A DNA stretch of 23,764 bases from Phallusia fumigata (Eukaryota > Chordata > Ascidiacea > Phlebobranchia > Ascidiidae): the NCBI GenBank assembly GCA_008931825.1, contig QXVZ01021945.1, positions 1,338-25,101 of the forward strand, in the 5' to 3' direction. The translations under genes and the position numbers were made by a program. A model generated the notes under the pieces. The model did not search any database, was not told where the DNA came from, and saw nothing but the letters and a program-made list of their open reading frames with translations. Each line of letters starts with the position of its first letter. The first letter of the stretch is position 1. This document shows positions 9,101-17,200 of the stretch, in pieces.

Positions 9101-11690
9101 AAATCAATTCCAAAAAAAATTCGTTTAGGAAACAATTATATTACCTTGTTTAATAAGATTTTGTGCCCAAGTCAAAAGACGAATGAAACAAGAACAAGAC
9201 AGGTTAGTCAATAATGCATTTTTCACTGTAGTAATGGAATACTAAGCAAAGAAAGATTGCTGAAAAAAGCAAATCGATTAGACAACTGAGGTCAAAAGAT
9301 AGTGCACAACTTCAAATTTCTTTAAATATATACCCATGTTCAAATTTAAATAAATTTGAAAATTGACTAAATAGGAGGAACAAACCAGTATTGAACAGAA
9401 AAATAAGAAAAAAGTAAAACAACTTGTGTCTTATTCATGACAAAGGGCTCATAATAAATTCTCATACATTTTTTTTCTCGTTATCCTTTTTTTTTGCTCT
9501 GCTTCTCTGAGCATAAAACATTCCTATTTCACGACCACTTCTTCTTCCGTGTCTGTGGCCCCTTGATGGCCCAGGCTCAAAATTTTTAAACTCTGGATTT
9601 TTATGTCCTCGCTCATTGTATGGCCCATAATTTTGCTTGTGTCCTCTGGATGATTCAGACTTAAAGTCACTGAAGGGATCTTCGTGATAACCCCTTTTTT
9701 GAAATGAACCTTTAGAGAAAAAAAAAACCAATCAACCACTTTTAGAAGTATTTCTAGTACAACTTGATACATTTGGAAACATCTGAGCAATGAAATTACT
9801 GGCCTTAACCAAGTTTCACTTTGTAATGTTACACACTACACAGTGTTTTTGACAAATAAATAGGTATGTTCAAAGTAGAATATTGAATCCTATGGATTCA
9901 AATGTGTCCGATTCAAATTCAAGTTTGCTGTTTATATCGGGTTATAGAGCTGATATTGTTTGATCCAAAACAGCATGTGTTGATGAGAGTGGTTTTACAA
10001 ATGCAACAGCACCAATAAAGCATCATTTGCTACATTTTTTAGCTCATTCCCAAATGCGCAGTTGACCTGATAATAAACCAGAGAGGTGGTGCCCTCCATA
10101 TTTTCATTCCACATACACTACCACCCTAAATTGATGTTTTCCACATGTATCATTTCCTTCATTATGTTGTATATATATTCAATGTCTGCATAACATTGGG
10201 TCCTAATTTTCCTTGGCATTTTATAACATGATTGTTTCTGCTAGTATAAACGTATGGGTCCCCACACACATGCAGTTTCTAAATAGTAGCGATGTTTTAG
10301 GATGAGATCAGTTTAAAAATCGGTGGGAAAACAAAAAGTAAAGATTTCCACATATATTCTAACCAAATCATTTTTTACATTATGCCAATTACAATCTCAC
10401 TGTAAACAGCACAATTTAAACCCCACAGCCCCACTGACCAATAGTTTGATCTACAGTGACCTTTAGCCGAGCCGCAACAAACTCTTAACGAATCTCTTCG
10501 GCACGGTTTCAGTAACGCGCTATAAATTCAACAACAACATTGTACTTTTTGACCAACTAACCATGCGCTTACGTGCTTTTGTACAGTACAGTAGAACTGT
10601 AAATGAAAGCAAAGTTATTGTAATGTATCACCTTTACAAAGTTATTCAGCAGACACATTTCGATTTATGCTATGCAATCACCTAAACCAGTGATGTAATA
10701 TAAATAGCTGAGGTTGTTTTGTATTTGGGGCAAAATCGCCAGCTGTTATACACGTATTTGCGGCTGCAAGGGTAAATACTTGACCAATCAGGCTCCCTAC
10801 ATATCTACGTCCTAAATTTCAATACATTTGGACTAGTATGTCTGAAGCAAAGGGCATGTAAACAAAAAAACTGAATATTTGGGGTTAAAAAGGTAAAAAA
10901 ATTGATGAATCCAAATTAAAATCACAAAAAGCTTTAAAATACTTTGCATTGTATCAACTGTCAAAATAGGAAACTTCTAGGTGACTTACTGTGTTAAATA
11001 TAGCTGTTTTAACAATTTCACGTTTTGGGGGCCTGTGGGTGGACCTATGGGTGAACAGTGGTAAAAAGTTGTCAGTGTACAACTTCAGATACCCATCTAT
11101 CACATGTGAAAATACAAAAAAATTTGAACGACTCTTTGTTGACCAAAACGTGGGAACAAATTCGTGTGGGAAAAAACAGAATTTTGAGGGTTAAAAAGGA
11201 ACAAACTCAAAAAAAACAAAGCCGCAACAAGTATCAGGATAATCAACATGAGGTTGGATTTTCAGCAGTATCAGCAAAAATTTAGATGCACAGATCCTGT
11301 AACTTGTTATAGTTGCATATTTATGTAGTTGGCTAACTGGCTTTAGCCTTTCACTTTTAAACGTTTTTACCCTTCGCACGTAACTGCAACAACCACATGT
11401 CTGACATTGATTAAGGGAAAAAGGGGAATCACCCACCGGTACATAAGATGTTATGGAAATGGGTATAGTAAAATAAAAGTTACTTTATAGTTGTTTTGTT
11501 ACATTCAATTTTTGTGTCATTTTTTTAAAATAAATAGAATTAATTTCCATATTTTAGATTTCTAAACAATTCTTCAAGAATAGCCAGCTATTCCACTTTG
11601 AACATCCCTACAAACAAACAAAGCATTTTTTAAATAACAAACCATGTACTAAAACTTAAACTTACCTCGGTAACGCCCATGGCGTGGCAT
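7..11690 (-). CDS. DHX36: DHX36/RHAU-like DEAH-box RNA helicase, C-terminus cut by window edge
   Basis: ATP-dependent helicase of the DEAH family; DHX36 is known to bind and unwind G-quadruplex RNA and DNA. Eighteen coding exons were placed by GT-AG sites and phase: 11666-11690, 9468-9709, 9021-9097, 7651-7697, 7161-7303, 7012-7086, 6510-6605, 4379-4516, 3944-4062, 3725-3871, 3445-3609, 3092-3309, 2787-2907, 2520-2663, 1522-1639, 1239-1413, 931-1028, 7-171. They total 2313 nt (771 codons) and every junction keeps frame. Motifs seen: GREIGMFYA (RHAU-specific, residues ~67-75), GETGCGKT (motif I, ~194-201), TQPRRISA (Ia), DEIH (II, ~298-301), SAT (III, ~330-332), FLPGW (IV), NIAETSITI (V), QRRGRAGR (VI, ~579-586). 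Human DHX36 has about 1008 residues, so roughly 230 C-terminal residues including the OB-fold lie beyond base 1. Exon 7651-7697 is the least certain. The family call is very secure because of the RHAU-specific motif. Confidence 0.93.
700..927. repeat. Diverged family B-like repeat filling the donor side of DHX36 intron 17
   Basis: Parts align with 5038-5350: gtcttccacatcgc against gtcttctacatcgc, gggtgaaccca against gggtgaacc, and aaatttttcgaggggacc against aaagtaattggaaggggacc. Identity is clearly lower than between copies 1 and 2. The ggggacc end lies just inside the 5' splice site of the intron at 930. Confidence 0.5.
931..3609 (-). other. DHX36: DHX36 RecA-like domain 2 and winged-helix exons (motifs IV-VI)
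   Basis: Exons 11-17. Exon 11 is a charged linker (CDWRERRIGREEREAL). Exon 12 contains the AMLVFLPGWEDI motif. Exon 13 has IIPLHSMMPT and the start of motif V. Exon 14 completes ETSITIDD and ends in QRRGRAGR, the arginine-finger motif. Exon 15 (1522-1639) carries GHCFHLY and EPEILRTPL. Exon 16 (1239-1413) is the winged-helix segment with LGYHLAKLPVPPQIG. Exon 17 (931-1028) reads KMLLMGSMFHCLEPILTVAA, matching the family. No stop or frameshift interrupts the series. Confidence 0.92.
1657..1880. repeat. Dispersed intronic repeat family A, copy 1
   Basis: In + orientation it starts aactagaagagtgg, continues with ccattccacatacact and tattgggtcct, then atgacatgattgtttctgc and catgggtcccacacatgcaa, and ends near gtagcagatattt. 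It shares these landmarks in order with 5361-5570 and, more loosely, with 4763-4962 and 10078-10320. It lies in the DHX36 intron between exons 14 and 15, about 17 bases from the exon-15 acceptor. No coding capacity. Confidence 0.7.
4763..4962. repeat. Dispersed intronic repeat family A, copy 2
   Basis: Contains gagaggttccctatattttc, attaccacccctaaat, gatgttttccaaatgta-like sequence, tattgggtccctaat and agtgatgttttatgg followed by gatcggttta. It is closest to the copy at 10078-10320, with which it shares the gagaggt start and the agta/gtgatgtttta end. Located in DHX36 intron 7. Confidence 0.7.
5163..5350. repeat. Dispersed intronic repeat family B, copy 1
   Basis: Shares about 150 bp with 10963-11113, nearly 90% identical by eye: aaaataggaaactt, taggtgacttact, ggcctgtgggtg, acaacttcagatacccat and ctatcacatgtgaaaat. 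It extends to a ggaaggggacccataat end, which also occurs as an isolated piece next to DHX36 exon 7. Located in intron 7, next to family A copy 3. Confidence 0.75.
5361..5570. repeat. Dispersed intronic repeat family A, copy 3
   Basis: Begins aactagaagggtggc, continues attccacatacaccattacc, gcattgggtcc, tataacataattgtgtctgc and aaatgcaggggtcc, and ends at agtagcagatattt. It forms a subgroup with 1657-1880. It directly follows family B copy 5163-5350, so the two may be one composite element here. Confidence 0.7.
5692..6430. repeat. Tandem array, ~127-130 bp period, about 4 clear and 2 degenerate units
   Basis: The landmark cacaatgacatg recurs at 5706, 5836 and 5964, with a one-base variant (cacaatgaaatg) at 6091, giving spacings of 130, 128 and 127. 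Each unit continues with ctgtccaaatttcatccaat, a caatttgac-like stretch and a ggggctagtgggg...gggctatggggtaaaacac segment. Two more diverged units follow (ccatgaccatatctacc at about 6206 and 6360). The array lies in DHX36 intron 7 (4517-6509). No reading frame runs through it. Confidence 0.8.
7864..8643. mobile_element. Non-autonomous hAT-type DNA transposon (MITE) in DHX36 intron 3
   Basis: Left end CAGGGGTGCACAAC at 7864 and right end GTTGTGCACCCCTG ending at 8643 are perfect inverted repeats over 14 bases. Flanking 8-bp direct repeats are ccctgtga (7856-7863) and ccctgtgc (8644-8651), matching at 7 of 8 positions. CAGGGGTG-type ends with 8-bp target duplications are characteristic of hAT elements. 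The 780-bp interior has no convincing transposase reading frame, so it must have been moved in trans. It sits in the intron between exons 9021-9097 and 7651-7697. Confidence 0.85.
10078..10320. repeat. Dispersed intronic repeat family A, copy 4
   Basis: Contains gagaggtggtgccctccat, attccacatacactaccacc, attgggtcctaattttcc, ataacatgattgtttctgc, acgtatgggtccccacac and gatgttttaggatgagatc. Closest to 4763-4962. Located in DHX36 intron 1 (9710-11665). Confidence 0.7.
10963..11113. repeat. Dispersed intronic repeat family B, copy 2
   Basis: Second copy of the 5163-5310 sequence, in the same orientation, in DHX36 intron 1. It stops at catgtgaaaat; the ggggaccc end of copy 1 is absent here. Confidence 0.75.
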
Positions 11691-12402
11691 GTTAAGTAGC
11701 CAGCTACTACCTACATTCCACAACCTATTTGGTTTAAACATAGAAATAATATTTACTACTATGACCTGCGATTCACCATTTAAATATATATTTTTTAGCG
11801 TTTTTATAACTAGGCTACTTAATTATTAAAACAATAAACAAGTTTTGGAACAAAGAGTATTAGCACAAATCTTGTGTTATCAAAATTAAAAGGTTATGTT
11901 CAATCAGTAATTACATAAGTAAACAATGTCTGTCAAGTTGTATAAAATAGATTTGAATAGTGTGTCAAATAGCAGGTGTAAAATACATTTTGAAAACATT
12001 GCACTTGCGACACATAAAAGAGTTATGTTCCAGGACAAAAATCATATGTTTGTCACTTACAAGTACCAATTTTGTGTAATGCAACTATTTATGAACATAA
12101 AATTAGTGTACTCTTTTGTCTGGATTGTAGGATTCTGAAAAAAGCGGTAGATAATTTGTTTTTTAATATCTTTTGTAACTTGTATGCGAAAAAATACTAA
12201 TTTGTTGCTTTCTATTTAAAAAATAACATTTATCCCGGTAAGCAGTAACAACCCATACTCATCAACAACATATTAAATCCCATTATGCATCACAAACGTA
12301 GCTGTTATCAAGTACAACTATATTCAAGCAACAAGCAGGTTATCAAGTAATAGGGTTGCAAAGTTAAGTTGAGTTAAAAGACAAACCCCAAAATAATAAA
12401 AG
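11691..12402. other. Upstream flank of DHX36; no gene seen
   Basis: AT-rich sequence directly upstream of the DHX36 start codon. An open frame at 11926-12138 has low-complexity, family-less composition and no splice or start support. A minus-strand tttaaacc...aaatag stretch just upstream of the ATG could hold a 3' splice site for a 5' UTR intron or a trans-spliced leader, but this cannot be decided from sequence alone. Confidence 0.4.
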
Positions 12403-12802
12403 GGCAGCTATAAAAAACGCAATCTACGCAATCTACGCAATTTACGCAATCTTTTCCAATTTAAAGCATAGTAGGCAATTTGAGTAGATTAGTTCAACCC
12501 TTCCAGGTTAGGCACTCAGTGTTAGATGCTCAGGTTAGGCACGCATTCCATACAAAATAGACTGATCAAACGCAATTCAGGCAAATTGAGGTGTTTAAGC
12601 CTGGTATAATTTATAACGCAATGTGGAATGCCCAAGTGTGCGTAGCCTAGATTAGAGTTGCCCTGCCTAACTTGGGTGTTCCAGATTGTGTAAATTAAAC
12701 CAGGATGTGTCCCTAATCTACTCAACTTGGCTGGATTGCTTTAAATAAGAATAGATTGCGTAGATTTCGTGGATTGCGTAGATTCCGTATTTTAGAGCTG
12801 CC
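12403..12802. mobile_element. 400-bp foldback element with 9-bp repeat arrays in each arm
   Basis: The outer ends are ggcagct (12403-12409) and agctgcc (12796-12802). Four units of acgcaatct-like sequence occupy 12417-12452, and four reverse-complement units (agattgcgt type) occupy 12753-12788. Further in, tttgagtagattagt (left) pairs with ctaatctactcaac (right), and gcattcc pairs with ggaatgc. The whole unit can therefore fold into one long imperfect hairpin, typical of foldback or MITE elements. Flanks are aataata-rich on both sides, but an exact target duplication is not evident. Confidence 0.7.
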
Positions 12803-13374
12803 AATAATAATACAAGGCACAAAACTAAGGGCTTCAAGTTTGTTTCTAAAACTAAGGGCAACCTCGCATTTTTGCACCAAATTGTTTGCGTTTCGGCTGG
12901 GTTGGCAGCTGACACTTTGCCCGATCAACTTTATAAGAGAGATGCGAAAATACTATCTACTTGTAAAAATTCCCCATTTCCTGTTTAGCGTTATAATACG
13001 ACATAAATTCAGGTCATAAGAATACCACTCAAGATGTAGAAATGACGCTACTCGCATCGCATCGTTTCAGTATGCACTGAGTTTGGGGATTTTCCCCAAA
13101 TTAAACACAATGACAAACTTTGTACATAGAAATGTACGTTGCCATAAAATACTCGAGCATTATACAAATGCAGGACCCAACTCAATAAGCTTTGTTTTTA
13201 AATGATAAAAATCGAAATGATACTTATACGGTAAAACAAACAATTTCAAATAGCCTTTATGTGCATCTTCCATATCATATTCTTTCAACAACAAAATAAA
13301 ACAAACCAACAAAGAACATCAGAGGACACAAAATATCATGTTATTTGGTCCTAATACGCGATATCGATTGCACT
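12803..13374. other. Intergenic stretch between the foldback element and the MITE; no gene seen
   Basis: The open frames here are short, have no family resemblance and lack splice context. Apart from the kappaB-like palindrome I see nothing to annotate. Confidence 0.5.
13086..13095. promoter_or_regulatory. kappaB-like palindrome
   Basis: GGGATTTTCC matches the Rel/NF-kappaB consensus GGGRNWYYCC. It lies within a larger inverted repeat TTTGGGGA-TTT-TCCCCAAA (13082-13100). It sits about 1.1 kb upstream of the candidate receptor start. Function is inference; a ten-base match can arise by chance. Confidence 0.3.
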
Positions 13375-13670
13375 TAGGGTTGCCAAACGTTAAAATCGTT
13401 TTGATTTGTGGTTGAATATCTTAACTGCGATTCGATGGACCAAAGCAAATCTAGCATATTATACAACAAGATAGTGATGAGGCCCTTCACAAAATCGAGC
13501 TGTAGTTTGTTATAAAAGAAATCTATGTGAGGAAACTTGTAACAGTAGTACCAATATTTTATGTCATTATCAGATCGAAATATTAATTGAAAGGGTGTTT
13601 TCGAGACGTGATAAAATATCATTCAAGTTTTTATGTCCTTTGTTGAAGCTTAACAGAGTTGGCAACCCTA
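13375..13670. mobile_element. 296-bp MITE with 12-bp perfect terminal inverted repeats
   Basis: TAGGGTTGCCAA at 13375-13386 and TTGGCAACCCTA at 13659-13670 are exact reverse complements. If the outer TA on each side is the target duplication, the element is GGGTTGCCAA...TTGGCAACCC, consistent with a Tc1/mariner-like TA insertion, but the superfamily is not certain. No coding capacity. Confidence 0.65.
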
Positions 13671-14195
13671 AATGTACTGTAAATCACTCTTTTCATGCGC
13701 TACTTCGCTGTGCATCTTCTATGAATACTATTTTTCTACGTTTCATATTATATTTTTTAGGACTGTTGTGTACATTGCAAAACATATGTTTGCTTGATGT
13801 TGGTACAACCTAGCGATTTTACAGATACTTTAGAAAGTATTGGGAAACGCTGGACTATATACACCACAACAATGATGCAACATTGCCAGGCACAGAATGA
13901 AATGGGAAATATAAATCTCCCTTTAGGCATGATTTTGTAATGTCACGCAAACTCTGCTAAACTGAAAGAAAGTTGCAAAGGAATCTGTAAAAAACTACAT
14001 GTCCTAATTTAAAGAGTGGTTTCCAAATTCGACTGATGTTGATCGAACAACAGCATTTGTTTGAAACTTTTGTTTGAAACTATCAATTGGTTCTAATGCT
14101 CTGAACTTTACTTGTGCGACTATAGGCCTACTAGCAAAATCGCAATGCAAAACAATTTTTGTTGGGGAAAAAGAAATATTCGGAAAGCGTGTAAA

Positions 14196-14288
14196 ATGAC
14201 ACCAACACTGGCGCGGCGTTTCACCTCATGCCTGCTTACAGCTGTATTACTCAGCTTAAGTTTTGTGCGGCAATTTAACTCATTACAG
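14196..14288 (+). other. Candidate signal-peptide exon of the receptor kinase
   Basis: The ATG at 14196 opens MTPTLARRF followed by the hydrophobic stretch [13 protein letters not shown], a good secretion signal shape. A possible but weak donor (cag|gttttc) follows at 14289. I could not find a downstream exon whose phase fits it cleanly, so its membership of the receptor gene rests on position and orientation only. Confidence 0.4.
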
Positions 14289-17200
14289 GTTTTCGTAGGA
14301 ATGCAAAACGTAATTCGGTTATTTGTAGCGGCAAATTCTTACATAAATGTTGACTCTCTGGATGTTTAACGTGGATTAACTTGGTGGTGCTTCATACTCA
14401 CGAGGGCCAGGAAGGATTGGAAATGATGAAACTTTGTTCGTGAAAATTATGATCAATGGAATACGAGGAGATGCACAAACAATAATCTACCTAATTCTAC
14501 TGGTAAGGTTAGAGTTTTTGGTCTTGGGAGTTTACAGTCTGTAGATAAAAGCGCAAGCCAGGAAATCAAGCCTTTAACAAACTACGGCGTTAGTTTAGGA
14601 GTAAATTTTACTATGCCGCCTGAGCTAGCGTACCACGAAAACAGTTTTCAGAACGAGTTTGCTGATTCTCAGGCAAAAGAGGATTGTTTTGTTTTGAAGT
14701 AAATCCCAAAGATTTGGCTACAAAACTTTATTGGGTTTCTTTTAATCGTTGCACCGAGTCTGATCTTCAGGCACACAAAGCCAAAGATTGAACCACATGG
14801 GCCCCAGGACCGGTTACGCCTACAAAACATTAAAAGTCAAAAGTAGGTGTTTGCGCAAATATACTGACAATGCAGGCGCGAATAGTACAAAAGTGTGTTT
14901 TTAGCAAAAACCACCTTCGTGACGTCAAAATGAAATATTGGTGCTCCATAAATATATATGTTTTGAAATAGGAACGTCTTAGGGTAAAGAATTACAATAA
15001 TGTATATTTGTGGATTTATTAGATTTCACTCATGTTTCCAAGCTTCATGATATTTCCAGAGGCTCGAAAGCGCACAAAAATGCAAAGGCTGTGCAGAAAA
15101 CTAAAACGTTCGTACACACCGCCAACGGTGTATGACAAAGGCAAGTCAACTGTTTGGTTTGTCTTTTTGTCACGATGTGCATCTTTATATTCGAATTTAT
15201 TACCAAGGAGGTCAATTTCATTGGCGTAGCAGAACCAGGTGGCTACAGCTCGCTAACCCTGGTTCAAAGGTCGACATGCATTGTCTCGACTTGGCATATC
15301 GCATCGAAAGCTTTCAAAGAATAAACTTGAACGCTCCCTACCTTACAATTCGTTGGACGAAGTATGATCAAACCATAGGAAGTCAAAAAAGGGTTAGTAA
15401 AGTGCTAAAACTGTAATTGATGGTCTTCCGCTATTTATAATTTAATGGTTGTACCCTCAGTTTAAAATCTTCGGTTGTCAAGAGAGACCGTTCATCATGG
15501 GTTCAAGATTGCAAATTCGAAGGGTAAAGCTGTCAGACAGTGGAATTTACTCCTGTCAAGTAATACAAAATGACACTGCAACAACAGTGAAGCAAAGAAT
15601 GTACATGGTCCTTGTGCGAAATCATGGTAAATACAAAAATTACATCGTTGACTTCGAAAATTGAACCAAAAACTCTCACAACCTCTTTTTTTCAGAGAAT
15701 CAAAGTCCCCCGGTGAAACTTTTTAATATGACAGATCTTTCAACTCTCAAGCAGTACACCAACAAATCTTGCTTAAATACCTCGGAAACCGTTCATCTGT
15801 CATGTCGCTACCTGGTAAACGGCTCCGGCAGGGTCAACATAACATGGACAAAGATTATTAACCGAAAAGAAACACAAGAGACCTTACAAGGAGAGCAAGA
15901 GGTGTGTTTACGTTTCTAAATAGATGTGTTTCCGAACCTGAACGAGACAACGGAGATCATAATTTTACCGACAGCATATTAAAGTAATCAAAACAACTTG
16001 ATTTGTTTGAATCCAGAAAAAAATGACAAAATGCAGAATATTTTTTGCAAATCTCACTTGTTTTTTACTCACAGAGTTTTTTTAACCTTCTTCTCGATGA
16101 CAAGTATTAGAAATATAAGTTTTTAACGCGATATCATTTTGTCCAAAAGTGTTGAATGTATCGCTATGTATTATACCACAAGCACAGAAATTTTCAAACT
16201 GTCACGCGGTACTGTCTTGGTATATTTTGTAGGTAGTGGGCAACACGTGAAAAAATGTGTCAATGCTAATTAATGAGGTTACATAGACTCAAATAGCCTG
16301 TAAACTTGTTGTTTCAGGTTAACGTTTCGTGTGCAGCAAGTCAATACATCTGTTCTGTACAAAATGCCGCCGGGGGATTTAAACACACTTTCTTCATTGA
16401 CGGGCCACAATTGGATTTAGCTGGTTAGAAGCTTGATGTAAAATAATTTTGCAGATAATATGATTTATGAGGAACGTTGTGATAAAAAGTGTTTTGTATT
16501 CCTGATGGTGTTTCCTTAATGGAATGAATTGTTGCGGTGCATTCAATTATAACTCTAAAATGAAAAGAAAATAGTTGTGAATTTCAGAGCAAACTGGTTG
16601 ACATCGGTAATGCATCTTCTCTTATTCTTGCCGCTTTTTACATTGGGAATCGCGATCGCTGTAACCTACATGTGTCAGCGAAGGTTACAAAAGACATACT
16701 ACAAGGTAAAATGCAGTCAAAACAACCTGGTAATATTGACCCTAACGTCACCACAGTTCTTACTCAACTATGACGTGACAGAATGTAGTTGGGAATGGAA
16801 TGTTTGTGGAAAGCATTGTTGAGCATCGGTTACACGATTTGATAGAGAAAGAGCCAGAACCAAAGTCATGCAAAACACAGCATGTTGACACCGCCTATTA
16901 CGCACTGAACCAGGTAAAACTGTCCATATTTTGTCTGTTCAGGGTTTAGATAATTGCTGTGTTTTAAATATTCGTACTGCATACTATCTGAAATTTAAGT
17001 ATAAAGCTTTTTACCTTGACCGTTGGTTTTATTGTGTAGTCCAGTCAACACAGTTAATATGTTGGTGAACGTACGTATCTAAACGCCCAGTTGGCCAGCT
17101 TACCACGTGTGTTTTGCAGGTCGAGGCGTTTCCCGCCATTTCCAAAGACGCCATCGAGCTTGTTGGCAAGAAGGAAATTTCGCGTGAGAGGTAAGAGGTC

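Larger units (their letters stand above)
9021..11690 (-). other. DHX36: DHX36 N-terminal exons 1-3: basic tail and RHAU-specific motif
   Basis: Exon 1 (11666-11690) encodes MPRHGRYR plus one base, with the donor gtaag directly after it. The ATG at 11690-11688 is chosen because it opens the frame that splices in phase into exon 2. Exon 2 (9468-9709) carries several Arg/Gly/His patches (SRGHK, ERGHK, SRGHRHGRRSGR) followed by GREIGMFYAQRSRAKKK. Exon 3 (9021-9097) continues with AVVQMDQRQ, matching the AVVHMDERR stretch of vertebrate DHX36. In the family this helix stacks on the terminal G-quartet. The tail resembles the glycine-rich leader of vertebrate DHX36 in position, but histidine and arginine are prominent instead of long glycine runs. 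Confidence 0.9.

Noticed and set aside
11926..12138. 70-codon plus-strand open frame
   Set aside because: No family resemblance, AT-driven composition and no splice or promoter context.
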